NCBI GenBank assembly: GCA_947476145.1
Contig: CANJPH010000010.1
Coordinates: 1 to 64,000, forward strand
From: Bacteroidota bacterium
Lineage (GTDB): Bacteria > Bacteroidota > Bacteroidia > Chitinophagales > Chitinophagaceae
Length of the DNA: 64,000 bases
Direction of reading: 5' to 3'
Positions 18,192 through 26,472 of this stretch are shown here, one piece after another. The translations under genes and the position numbers were made by a program. How positions within the stretch are numbered: the first letter of the stretch is position 1; each line of letters begins with the position of its first letter. The notes under the pieces were generated by a model, which did not search any database, was not told where the DNA came from, and saw nothing but the letters and a program-made list of their open reading frames with translations.

Positions 18192-19379
18192 CTAGCTACT
18201 TAATTTCTCTACCCTTACTTTCAAAAATTGCTTGGTGAATAGTTGCACTGCAATCACTACCCAAACTATAAAGCAGCCCAGGGCTTTTAATGCATAAGGC
18301 ATCATAATATGCGTTCTCAACCAAGGCGTGAAAATATCGGAGTACGAGAAACTGGAAAAAAAGATAGCCACTATAAAAATGGTATTCATCCATTTTGTTT
18401 TCTCTTGCAAACTATACCATAAACAAATAGCGGGTACGCCAATAATAAAAGTAGGCGACTCTGTACCTGTATTAAATACAATAATAAAAAGAAGTACCGA
18501 ACATAACATATACAATCGATAAACGGGATGTGTAAAATAATTGTATAATAAATATTGTGCCCCGAAAATAAGGAGGGCTGGGATGATAAAATACCATTTC
18601 ACCAAATTTGGCAGATTGAATATTCTTTTCACCATTCCTTGCAAAGTAATGTCCACCATATTTTGATGCATGGAAACCGTAATATCAAAATTAGATTTTA
18701 GAGATAGTGCTGCGAACCAATCTCTATAACACTGCAATAAGTTAGCCGGACTTGTTACTAATAAAGGCAAGCACATAATAACAATGGCCCAAAAAATAAA
18801 ATAGAGTGCAAATTTTATTTTTTGTTTACTGAAAAAGAAAAATGCCAACCCTGTAATACTATATAATTTAATAAAAAAGCCTAATAGCATCATTTTCGCC
18901 GATGCGCTCTCTTTTTGATTGATGATCAATACAAAGGATAATATAATGGTAGCGGCCATAATACCATTGCTTTGTAAATTAGAACTCGCGTTCATCATTT
19001 CATTGGCAGAAAGTAATAAAATGAAATTTTGATACTTCGCCTTGATAGGCAACTTCCTAATCGCATAATACAAAATACCAGCATCAAAAAATCCCCAAGC
19101 AAAAGGGGCTATTAAATTGGGTAGATATGCAAAAGGGATCACCAATACGGCAAAACTTGGGCTGTAATAATAATGGTCTTTGTATTCATTAATATACTCC
19201 AGGTATAAATTGGTATTATTTTTTAAATGAAAAAAAGACTGTTTAAAAATGATGAAATTATTATAAGCATCTCCCTTCACCGCATTCAACAAAGCAACTG
19301 CTACCAAGCCAAACCAAACGGTAGCCGCAATTTTATTATTTTCAATGAGCGCACTGAATTTGATTTTTGAATTACTCAT
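18192..19379 (-). CDS. Polytopic glycosyltransferase, GT87/DUF2029-like
   Basis: Inner-membrane protein of about 395 residues with roughly ten hydrophobic segments. YYYSPSFAVLVIPFAYLP, the acidic residues near the first periplasmic loop and the repeated hydrophobic pattern fit the GT87 (DUF2029) family of lipid-linked-sugar-dependent transferases. I start at ATG 19379 (MSNSKIKF), whose codon sits inside the stop region of meaB (ATGAGTAA, 8-base overlap). A longer in-frame ATG at 19397 overlaps meaB more. It is the last gene of the GT2 - meaB - GT87 operon. Donor and acceptor are unknown. Confidence 0.65.
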   Translation of the reverse strand: MSNSKIKFSALIENNKIAATVWFGLVAVALLNAVKGDAYNNFIIFKQSFFHLKNNTNLYLEYINEYKDHYYYSPSFAVLVIPFAYLPNLIAPFAWGFFDAGILYYAIRKLPIKAKYQNFILLLSANEMMNASSNLQSNGIMAATIILSFVLIINQKESASAKMMLLGFFIKLYSITGLAFFFFSKQKIKFALYFIFWAIVIMCLPLLVTSPANLLQCYRDWFAALSLKSNFDITVSMHQNMVDITLQGMVKRIFNLPNLVKWYFIIPALLIFGAQYLLYNYFTHPVYRLYMLCSVLLFIIVFNTGTESPTFIIGVPAICLWYSLQEKTKWMNTIFIVAIFFSSFSYSDIFTPWLRTHIMMPYALKALGCFIVWVVIAVQLFTKQFLKVRVEKLSS

Positions 19380-20124
19380 GATTGATTGATTGACCATATT
19401 GTTTAATCACATTCAGTAATTCTAATACCCCTTCTTTTGTATTAGCGGTCGTCTGAACGAAGGAAGTTTTTTTATTATCTGCTGCTCTGTCTGCTAATGA
19501 TTGCTTCAAATGATTGGCGAATTTTTGCGCTTCTGGTCGATCCGATTTATTCACTACAAAAATATTGGCCACTTCAAATAAACCAGATTTCATCATTTGA
19601 ATTTCATCCCCCGCTTCTGGCACCAATACCAAAACGGTTGGATACGCAATTTTTGCAACCTGCACTTCAGATTGCCCAACGCCTACTGTTTCTAATAGGA
19701 TGTAATCAAATCCTGCCGATTGTAAGAGCAAAACCATTTGGTCAATGCATTTTATCAATCCCCCTAAATGCCCTCTGGTAGCCAAAGATCTTATATATAC
19801 AGCCGGGTGTAAATACCATTCCCTCATTCTAATTCTATCCCCTAATAAAGCACCTTCATGAATAACGGAACTTGGATCCACCGAAAGTACAGCAACTGTT
19901 TTTTCTTCATTAACCATCTCCCCTACCAAAGACGCTATCAATGTACTTTTACCAGCGCCAGGAGGACCCGTAAAACCAATCACCGGTGCATTGCCTACAT
20001 TTAGCCCTGCTACAAATGCGTCCGTCCCTTCTGCATTATTTTCAATATGCGAAATTGTTTTTGATAAAAAAAGAAAGTCTCCTTTTTTAACGCCTGCAAT
20101 AATATCTTGTATCGAGTATAACAT
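19372..20124 (-). CDS. meaB: MeaB/ArgK-type G3E GTPase
   Basis: P-loop GTPase chaperone that protects and reloads the cobalamin enzyme methylmalonyl-CoA mutase. Motifs: GPPGAGKST (Walker A, about residues 52-60), VDPSS, LLETVGVGQSE and VVNKSDR (base specificity). At 250 residues it is shorter than the 300-330 usual for MeaB; the C-terminal dimerisation arm seems missing or reduced. No mutase gene is in the window. The start overlaps the stop of the GT2 gene by one base (TAATG), so the two are translationally coupled. Related cobalamin chaperones remain an alternative. Confidence 0.85.
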   Translation of the reverse strand: MLYSIQDIIAGVKKGDFLFLSKTISHIENNAEGTDAFVAGLNVGNAPVIGFTGPPGAGKSTLIASLVGEMVNEEKTVAVLSVDPSSVIHEGALLGDRIRMREWYLHPAVYIRSLATRGHLGGLIKCIDQMVLLLQSAGFDYILLETVGVGQSEVQVAKIAYPTVLVLVPEAGDEIQMMKSGLFEVANIFVVNKSDRPEAQKFANHLKQSLADRAADNKKTSFVQTTANTKEGVLELLNVIKQYGQSINHE

Positions 20125-20999
20125 TAAGGTCTAATAATGTGATGATTTCTAAAATCAAATGGCCTCATCCCGGTCCACTTTTCAAAGTAATATAAAATTC
20201 TATTTTTAAAAGAAAAGTTCTTTTTAGAAATGTCTAAATCAATGATCCAATTTTTTTGTTGAATACGATCTAACATCACATTGGGGTGCGTATCGGTAAA
20301 CTTTTCTAAGGAATCAAAACCTGTAAAATCATAATGGTCAGGACTAGCATTGATGGCTGACATTTTAGTATCGTCATTCCAGAAGGCAGCGCTCTCTTTT
20401 TGTTTTTTGCGCATTTGTGCTGGGCTCTTTACCCAACCATAATGATAAATGCTAGCATCCAAAGCAGCTACCGGCAATTTGGAACTTCCAATTCTAAAAC
20501 CTTGCGCATCCTTATAAGCACTAATGGCTTTATTATTTCTAATGATTCTCGTTTCGTGTGCATACCATTTTCTGCTATCCCCTACATAATCATAGGTACC
20601 AAAAAAATGCTTATAACGAAATAACAAGCCTTGCACTGCTTCGTCCTTTGCATACTTTTCACAGGCTGCTAAAATGTTGGCATGATATTTTTCATGTACC
20701 ACTTCATCTCCTTGTATATAAAAAGCCCAAGTGAAAGTATCGTCTATCAATTGAAACGCTTTATTAGTTTCAACAGCAAGCACCGAACCTCCTTTTCTTA
20801 AATTTTTATCCCAAACCGAATGATGGATTTTGATTTTTGAATCACCAATGGACTCAATCAATGCGATGGTTTCATCGGTGGAGTCGCCAATTAAAACAAT
20901 CATTTCATCCACTACGGGCAAAATAGATTTGATGGCCTCCACGATGGGGAAATCATTGGTCACAGCATTTTTTATAATCGTAAATCCCGCAATCTTCAT
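20124..20999 (-). CDS. Family 2-like glycosyltransferase
   Basis: Cytosolic GT-A type transferase, 291 residues. The opening KIAGFTIIKNAVTNDFPIVEAI, the GDSTDET segment and AFYIQGDEVVHE (equivalent to the DxD region, here QGDE) mark a GT2-type nucleotide-sugar-binding fold. The C-terminal half has WVKSPAQMRKKQKES, seen in Bacteroidota proteins of this type. It heads the operon with meaB and a GT87-like gene. Acceptor unknown; a cell-surface glycan role is plausible. Confidence 0.75.
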   Translation of the reverse strand: MKIAGFTIIKNAVTNDFPIVEAIKSILPVVDEMIVLIGDSTDETIALIESIGDSKIKIHHSVWDKNLRKGGSVLAVETNKAFQLIDDTFTWAFYIQGDEVVHEKYHANILAACEKYAKDEAVQGLLFRYKHFFGTYDYVGDSRKWYAHETRIIRNNKAISAYKDAQGFRIGSSKLPVAALDASIYHYGWVKSPAQMRKKQKESAAFWNDDTKMSAINASPDHYDFTGFDSLEKFTDTHPNVMLDRIQQKNWIIDLDISKKNFSFKNRILYYFEKWTGMRPFDFRNHHIIRP

Positions 21000-21080
21000 G
21001 TCCTTTTCATTTGTTCTTCAAATAACCGAAATCTTTTTCAACTTGCCTATTGTTTTCGGTAAAGTTTGCAACAAAGAGTT

Positions 21081-21088
21081 TAAATTTG
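21081..21088 (+). promoter_or_regulatory. -7 box TAAATTTG upstream of coaX
   Basis: TAAATTTG fits the consensus and is 17 bases before the ATG at 21105. A TTTG at 21065-21068 is too near for a normal -33 element. Confidence 0.4.
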
Positions 21089-21104
21089 AGGCTAGTAAAA
21101 ATTT

Positions 21105-21830
21105 ATGTCTACCACCATTTGTTTTGATTTTGGAAATACCCGATTAAAAGCAGCCATTTTTAAGGAAAATGAGTTGTTGGATATTGCTATCCTTTCCAAA
21201 GGCGATGTAGCGGAAGTAGCGGAACTTATTCATAAATGGAGTCCCGAAAAGTCCATTTTGTCCTCTGTAATTCATCACGATAAAGGCATAGAAACACTAT
21301 TATCAGAAAAAACTTCTTTTCATTTATTAGGCCCTACCTCTGTTATTAATTTTACAAGTCCTGTAGGGAAACCCGAAACCATTGGGGCAGATCGCCTAGC
21401 CATTATTGCTGCAGCAGTGGATAAATTCCCAAATCAGCATAGCTTGGCCATTTCCTTAGGAACCTGTATCACCTATAATTTTGTCAATAATCAACACCAT
21501 TTTTTAGGGGGTAGTATCTCTCCGGGGATGCAAATGCGCTTTAAGGCCATGCATGAGCAAACGGCCCTTTTACCTCTTGTTACGCCCTCTTCCGAGTTTA
21601 CTTTAGTGGGTTATGATACCAAAACCAACCTTTTAAGTGGGGTAATTTTAGGAATTGCAGCTGAAATAGACGGTATTATAGGGGCTTATGAACAGAAATA
21701 TGCCAACTTTAACGTGCTATTAACCGGTGGAGACATTTGTTATTTTGCGCCTCACTTAAAAAAGAGGATATTTGCCGACCAAAATTTACTATTTAAAGGA
21801 CTTTATGCTATTTGTGAAAAAAATACTTAG
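21105..21830 (+). CDS. coaX: Type III pantothenate kinase
   Basis: First enzyme of coenzyme A synthesis, phosphorylating pantothenate. The 241-residue ASKHA-fold protein has the phosphate motif FDFGNTRLKAA, the GADRLA motif (catalytic Asp) and SLGTCITYNF followed by GGSISPGMQMRFKAM. Length is normal. It opens a plus-strand run with an outer-membrane protein and lptC; its 3' end overlaps the next gene by 26 bases. Confidence 0.93.
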   Translation: MSTTICFDFGNTRLKAAIFKENELLDIAILSKGDVAEVAELIHKWSPEKSILSSVIHHDKGIETLLSEKTSFHLLGPTSVINFTSPVGKPETIGADRLAIIAAAVDKFPNQHSLAISLGTCITYNFVNNQHHFLGGSISPGMQMRFKAMHEQTALLPLVTPSSEFTLVGYDTKTNLLSGVILGIAAEIDGIIGAYEQKYANFNVLLTGGDICYFAPHLKKRIFADQNLLFKGLYAICEKNT

Positions 21831-23187
21831 GCTGATACCCTCAATCGTTTTAGTTTGTTCTCTATTACCAGCTAAAGCTCAAATTAATTCTCCGTTTTCT
21901 AGATATGGATTAGGCAACGAGGTTTTTAATAGCCAAAATGCAACCAGTCAAGGTTTAGGCGGATTTACAGCTGCCTATACTTCAAGCATGAATGGAAGTT
22001 TTGGACAATCTCTCAATTTCAATAACCCTGCTTCTTACGCTAGTCTGTACATGACTACATTTGATCTTGGCATGAATTTGACAAATAATATCCTAAGAAG
22101 TCAGTCTCCAGTTTCTAAATTCCCTTCTAACTATTTTATACCCAATTATGCAGCAGTAGGGGTGCCTATTGATAAAAAGAAAAGAATAGGAATGGCTTTT
22201 GGTTTAAGACCATTAACTCAAATTAATTACTCCATAGATGAACTAAAAACATTACCTGCTGGAGATTCCTTATACAACAATTATATTGGACAAGGAGGAT
22301 TAAACCAAGCCTTTATTGGCGCAGGTAAATCTTGGAAGCGTTTTAGTATTGGATTTAACACAGGCTATAATTTTGGTAAAAAGAAAATTGATAACATTAA
22401 ATCATTTGTCTACAATACCGACTCAACTAATTATTATCAATCTATCGCAAGCACGAACACCTTATTTGGAGGATTCTTTCTGCAATTGGGCGTATTAGGA
22501 GACATTACTTTAAAAACCGTTCAGCATAAAGCAGCGACTGATAAAACAGAGTATACATTAAGCTATGGTGGTACTGCAACCTTAAAACAAAGTTTATCGG
22601 GCAAACAAGATATTCTTAGATCTACCGGATCTTATACAACGGGAACCGAAACAAATTTAGATACGGTGTCTTTAGTATCTAACACCGCAGGTAAAATTAA
22701 TTTACCCGCAAAATATACAGCCGGTATTGCTTTTCATAAAAAGGAAATCAGCAACAACGGTGTGTTTGATCAATGGGTGATAGGACTCGAAATTGATAAA
22801 GCGAATTGGAAAAACAATTATAGTTTTTATGGGCAAAGCGACTTATTATCTGATGCTTATATGACAAGGCTATGTGTTCAATTTTGTCCAAATGCATTAG
22901 ATTTTGAAAACTATTGGTCAACCGTTACTTACCGTGCAGGATTCAATACGGGTAAAGATTATATCAATATCGATCAAAATGGTTTGAAGGTAACCAGCTT
23001 TTCTATTGGTGCAGGATTTCCTATTAGAAAGTACCGCTCCTACGATTATCAGTTCTCCTTACTCAATATCGCATTGCAATATGGTAAGAGGGGAAGTAGT
23101 TTGAATAGTTATCAAGAAAACTTTTTTCAATTTACATTTGGATATAGCTTAAGTGATATTTGGTTCAACAAACGCAAATATGATTAA
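21805..23187 (+). CDS. Outer-membrane beta-barrel protein of unknown function
   Basis: A 460-residue protein with a signal peptide (LRLIPSIVLVCSLLPAKAQ) followed by INSPFSRYGLGN, a start typical of a Bacteroidota outer-membrane family related to FadL/OmpP1-type barrels. The body has alternating Gly/aromatic beta strands and ends with an aromatic strand (FFQFTFGYSLSDIWF). ATG at 21805 gives the cleanest signal peptide; an in-frame ATG at 21772 is less likely. It overlaps coaX by 26 bases and lptC by 8, suggesting coupled expression with envelope biogenesis genes. Function unknown. Confidence 0.75.
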   Translation: MLFVKKILRLIPSIVLVCSLLPAKAQINSPFSRYGLGNEVFNSQNATSQGLGGFTAAYTSSMNGSFGQSLNFNNPASYASLYMTTFDLGMNLTNNILRSQSPVSKFPSNYFIPNYAAVGVPIDKKKRIGMAFGLRPLTQINYSIDELKTLPAGDSLYNNYIGQGGLNQAFIGAGKSWKRFSIGFNTGYNFGKKKIDNIKSFVYNTDSTNYYQSIASTNTLFGGFFLQLGVLGDITLKTVQHKAATDKTEYTLSYGGTATLKQSLSGKQDILRSTGSYTTGTETNLDTVSLVSNTAGKINLPAKYTAGIAFHKKEISNNGVFDQWVIGLEIDKANWKNNYSFYGQSDLLSDAYMTRLCVQFCPNALDFENYWSTVTYRAGFNTGKDYINIDQNGLKVTSFSIGAGFPIRKYRSYDYQFSLLNIALQYGKRGSSLNSYQENFFQFTFGYSLSDIWFNKRKYD

Positions 23188-23764
23188 TTCTTATTTTCAT
23201 AATAAATATATAACGGCAGTTACCTTACTATGTAGCTGCTTTTTTATGACCTCTTGTGAAAACAATATCAACGAGGTGAAAGCAATGGGCAATACTAAAG
23301 GAGGGATTGATATTGGCAAAGATGTTGCTATTTATATGAGTGATGGAGGCAGAATGACTGCTAAAATGATGGCACCCATCATGAAAAAGTATTTACTAGA
23401 CAGTGGTCAGATGGTGGAGTTCCCGAATACCATCAACGTTGATTTTTATAAGGATAGTGCAATAGTGAACAGCAAACTAAGTGCTAATTATGCCAAATAC
23501 ATTCAAGAGGAAAATTTGTTTTTTTTAAAGGGGGATGTTATGGTTTATACTACCCAAGGCGACACTTTATGGTGTAAGGAAATGTATTGGGAACAGAAAA
23601 CAAATAAATTCCATACGGACAAAGAAGTGGTGGTAAAACAACATAACCCCATTTCTAAGGTATATGGGCTAGGATTTGAAGCCAATCAGGACTTAACGGA
23701 TATTAAAATTTTTAAACCACAATCCAATAGCTTTGCAATTATATCGGATACTACTGGATTATAA
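23180..23764 (+). CDS. lptC: LPS export protein LptC, lipoprotein form
   Basis: Component of the Lpt bridge carrying lipopolysaccharide from inner to outer membrane. Here it is a predicted lipoprotein of 194 residues: the signal ends with FMTSC, Cys27 after an ATG at 23180. The rest has the LptC/OstA-type beta-jellyroll repeats (IVNSKLSANYAKYIQEENLFFLKGDVMVYTTQGDTL and LWCKEMYWEQKTNKF). The ATG overlaps the previous stop as ATGATTAA. Enteric LptC is a transmembrane protein; a lipid anchor is the usual Bacteroidota form. The other lpt genes are not in the window. Confidence 0.85.
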   Translation: MINSYFHNKYITAVTLLCSCFFMTSCENNINEVKAMGNTKGGIDIGKDVAIYMSDGGRMTAKMMAPIMKKYLLDSGQMVEFPNTINVDFYKDSAIVNSKLSANYAKYIQEENLFFLKGDVMVYTTQGDTLWCKEMYWEQKTNKFHTDKEVVVKQHNPISKVYGLGFEANQDLTDIKIFKPQSNSFAIISDTTGL

Positions 23765-23781
23765 GAATAATATTCATATTT

Positions 23782-25014
23782 ATGATTTTCGCCATCATTG
23801 CTTCTTTAATTTTAATAGGTTTTTTCTCTGGGTACGAGATAGGGTTTGTTAGTGCCAACAGATTAAGCCTAGAATTAAAAAAGAAAAACGGAGATCCAGC
23901 AGGAAAAATAATTACTAAATTTTTACTAGCCCCTACTCAATTTATTGGTACTTGTTTAATTGGACTCAATATTTCCTTAGTTGTATTTGGCATTTTATTT
24001 GAACAAATATTAGATAAATATATTTGGCCGGAACACTTGGATAGTTATGCAATATTATTAGGGAATACAGTGCTTTCTACCTTGGTTATTTTAGTCATTG
24101 GTGAACTTATCCCTAAAGCAATATTCAAGGCAAGGGCTAGCACGATGATTACAAAGTTTGCTTTTATTGCACAGTTTTTTCATATACTTTTTAGCCCACT
24201 TACCAAAGTATTAGTGAGTATCGCTCAATGGGTGGTAAGTACTTTATTTCAGGTTAAAGTAGTGAATAAGAAAGAGGCGTTTTCAAAAGTAGACTTAGCC
24301 CATTTTGTACAACAAAGCATTGAGCATCCCGAGCAACAGGAGTTAAACAAGGACTTGTTTGAAAATGCATTGAGCTTACCCGATATTAAAATTAGAGAAT
24401 GCTTAGTGCCTAGAACAGAGATTATTGGAGTAGAGCTAAATACAACCATTGAGGACTTAAAGGCTATGTTTGTAGAAACCAAATTAAGTAAACTCATTGT
24501 TTACGATGACACTTTAGACACCATTGTGGGTTATGTGCATCAGTTAGATTTATTTCAAAAACCAAAAAATATAGCTGCCATTATACACCCTATTTTATTG
24601 GTGCCAGAAAGCATGAATGCTGCAGATTTAATAAACCTGTTTTCCAAAAAGCGAAAAAGTATTGCCTGGGTAGTAGATGAATTTGGAGGTACTGCAGGGA
24701 TTGTAACCATGGAGGATGTGTTAGAGGAAATTTTTGGAGAAATTGATGATGAATACGATGAACAAGAATTTATTGAAAAGAAGCTTTCTGATAAGGATTA
24801 TATTTTTAGTGGACGACTTGAATTGGATTATTTAACCGAGAAATATGGCATTAATTTTGGAGCCGAAAACTCCGAAACATTAAGTGGATATTTAATACAT
24901 CACCACGAGGCCATTCCCAAGGTGAAAACCTTAATTACTTTAGCCCATTTTGACGCTGAAGTCTTGGCTGTAAGCGATACTAGGATTGAGAAAGTGAAGA
25001 TAAAAATTCACTAA
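23782..25014 (+). CDS. CorC/HlyC-type membrane protein with DUF21 and CBS domains
   Basis: Inner-membrane protein of 410 residues. DUF21 (CNNM) transmembrane domain at about 1-185 with IGELIPKAIFKARA, then a pair of CBS domains (VPRTEIIGVEL and KSIAWVVDEFGGTAGIVTMEDVLEEIFGEI region), then a C-terminal CorC_HlyC transporter-associated domain (ISGRLELDY-type). This family is linked to Mg2+/Co2+ efflux or ion homeostasis. GldE of gliding bacteria belongs to the same family, but I see no reason to assign that role. It starts 17 bases after lptC. Confidence 0.88.
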   Translation: MIFAIIASLILIGFFSGYEIGFVSANRLSLELKKKNGDPAGKIITKFLLAPTQFIGTCLIGLNISLVVFGILFEQILDKYIWPEHLDSYAILLGNTVLSTLVILVIGELIPKAIFKARASTMITKFAFIAQFFHILFSPLTKVLVSIAQWVVSTLFQVKVVNKKEAFSKVDLAHFVQQSIEHPEQQELNKDLFENALSLPDIKIRECLVPRTEIIGVELNTTIEDLKAMFVETKLSKLIVYDDTLDTIVGYVHQLDLFQKPKNIAAIIHPILLVPESMNAADLINLFSKKRKSIAWVVDEFGGTAGIVTMEDVLEEIFGEIDDEYDEQEFIEKKLSDKDYIFSGRLELDYLTEKYGINFGAENSETLSGYLIHHHEAIPKVKTLITLAHFDAEVLAVSDTRIEKVKIKIH

Positions 25015-25085
25015 AACTATTTTAAGTAAATGACTGCCCTTTTTGCCTGATAAGCCTTAACTTTAGCCTTCATTGAATTCATAAC

Positions 25086-25937
25086 ATGGCCATATTTGAT
25101 AGATTTAAAAAGAGCAAGGATGCAGAGATGTCTTTTATTGATCATCTTGAAATTTTGAGAGGTACCATAGTCAGATCCCTATCTTCTATTTTAATAGCAG
25201 CACTTGTACTTTTTATATACCGAGATTGGATTATGGATAACGTAATAACGGGGCCATTAAATCCAGACTTCATTACCTATAGAGGTTTTTGCAAGTTGAG
25301 TCACTGGTTAAATTTAGGCGATTCCCTATGTATGCCACCTGTAAAAACACAATTACAGAGCACCACATTTGGGGGTCAGTTTTTAAGTGCCATTAGCATG
25401 GCCATGGTGGGTGGAATTATGGTTGCCTTTCCATTTGTGTTTTGGCAAATTTGGAATTTTATAAAACCCGCCTTAAAAGAGAAGGAAGTAAAAAATACAA
25501 GGTTTGCTATTTTCTGGGTCTCCTTCTTTTTCTTTCTGGGTGCTGCATTTGGTTTTTTTGTCCTAGGCCCATTCACCTTTAATTTTTTAGCGAGCTTCCA
25601 ATTAGGTACTAAAAATTTAATTACTACCATCCCAACTTTTTCCGACTATTTAGATAATTTAACCAATTTGATACTAGGCTGTGGGATTGCATTTGAAATG
25701 CCTGTGATTGTATTTTTACTTACTAAAGTGGGTATTATTACCCCTAAGTTTTTATCCGCCAAAAGGAAGTATGCAGTGGTTATTATTTTAGTGGTGTCTG
25801 CATTCATTACGCCTAGTCCAGACTGGTATAGTCAAACAATTGTATTTATTCCATTATATACTTTATTTGAGTTTAGTATTTTTGTTTCAAGATGGGCCTA
25901 TAAATCAATGCAGGTGGAAGATGAAGAGTGGGATTAA
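25086..25937 (+). CDS. tatC: Sec-independent protein translocase TatC
   Basis: Core receptor of the twin-arginine export pathway, 283 residues with six hydrophobic segments. The N-terminal SFIDHLEILRG motif and the conserved FGFFVLGPFTFNFLASF region are the family marks. The first periplasmic loop is enlarged and holds two Cys, common in Bacteroidota TatC. It is relevant to several Tat-signal proteins at 39.7-46.6 kb. tatA is not visible nearby. Confidence 0.95.
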   Translation: MAIFDRFKKSKDAEMSFIDHLEILRGTIVRSLSSILIAALVLFIYRDWIMDNVITGPLNPDFITYRGFCKLSHWLNLGDSLCMPPVKTQLQSTTFGGQFLSAISMAMVGGIMVAFPFVFWQIWNFIKPALKEKEVKNTRFAIFWVSFFFFLGAAFGFFVLGPFTFNFLASFQLGTKNLITTIPTFSDYLDNLTNLILGCGIAFEMPVIVFLLTKVGIITPKFLSAKRKYAVVIILVVSAFITPSPDWYSQTIVFIPLYTLFEFSIFVSRWAYKSMQVEDEEWD

Positions 25938-25983
25938 GAGATAGAATCATTAGATTTATAAATCGTTTAAAATAAATTATAGT

Positions 25984-26439
25984 ATGTCATTTGTATTTGA
26001 TGCTTCAAAATCCATCGCAATAGGTGCAGACCATGCCGGGGTAGATTATAAAGCCCAGGTAAAAGCTTGGCTAGAAACTAAAGGGTATGCCGTAAAAGAC
26101 TTTGGCACTTATAATAGCGACTCTGTTGACTATCCGGACTTCGCACATCCCACCGCAACAAGTGTAGAAACTGGGGAAGCTTCTTTTGGTATTTTATTTT
26201 GTGGGAGTGCCAATGGCGTGGCGATGACAGCCAATAAGCACGAAGGAATAAGGGCTGGTTTGTGTTGGTTAACGGAAGTTGCTGAATTAACTCGTTTACA
26301 CAATGACGCCAATATGATTTGTATACCAGCAAGATTTGTAAGCATAGAAGCTGCCAAAGAAATGATTGAAAAATTTATGACTACCGCATTTGAAGGAGGT
26401 AGACATCAAAATAGGGTGAATAAAATAACTTGTTCGTAA
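25984..26439 (+). CDS. rpiB: Ribose-5-phosphate isomerase B
   Basis: Pentose-phosphate pathway isomerase interconverting ribose-5-P and ribulose-5-P, 151 residues. Family marks: AIGADHAGVDYK at the start, YPDFAH, and FCGSANGVAMTANKHEGIRAG with the catalytic Cys. Related RpiB-type enzymes act on other sugar phosphates such as allose-6-P, so substrate breadth cannot be judged. It follows tatC by 46 bases. Confidence 0.92.
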   Translation: MSFVFDASKSIAIGADHAGVDYKAQVKAWLETKGYAVKDFGTYNSDSVDYPDFAHPTATSVETGEASFGILFCGSANGVAMTANKHEGIRAGLCWLTEVAELTRLHNDANMICIPARFVSIEAAKEMIEKFMTTAFEGGRHQNRVNKITCS

Positions 26440-26472
26440 AATATTCTTTAAACCGTTTTAAAAATCAATTAC

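Noticed and set aside
23782-25014. Assigning the CorC/HlyC protein as gliding protein GldE
   Set aside because: GldE belongs to this family, but no other gliding gene is near, so the general family name is safer.
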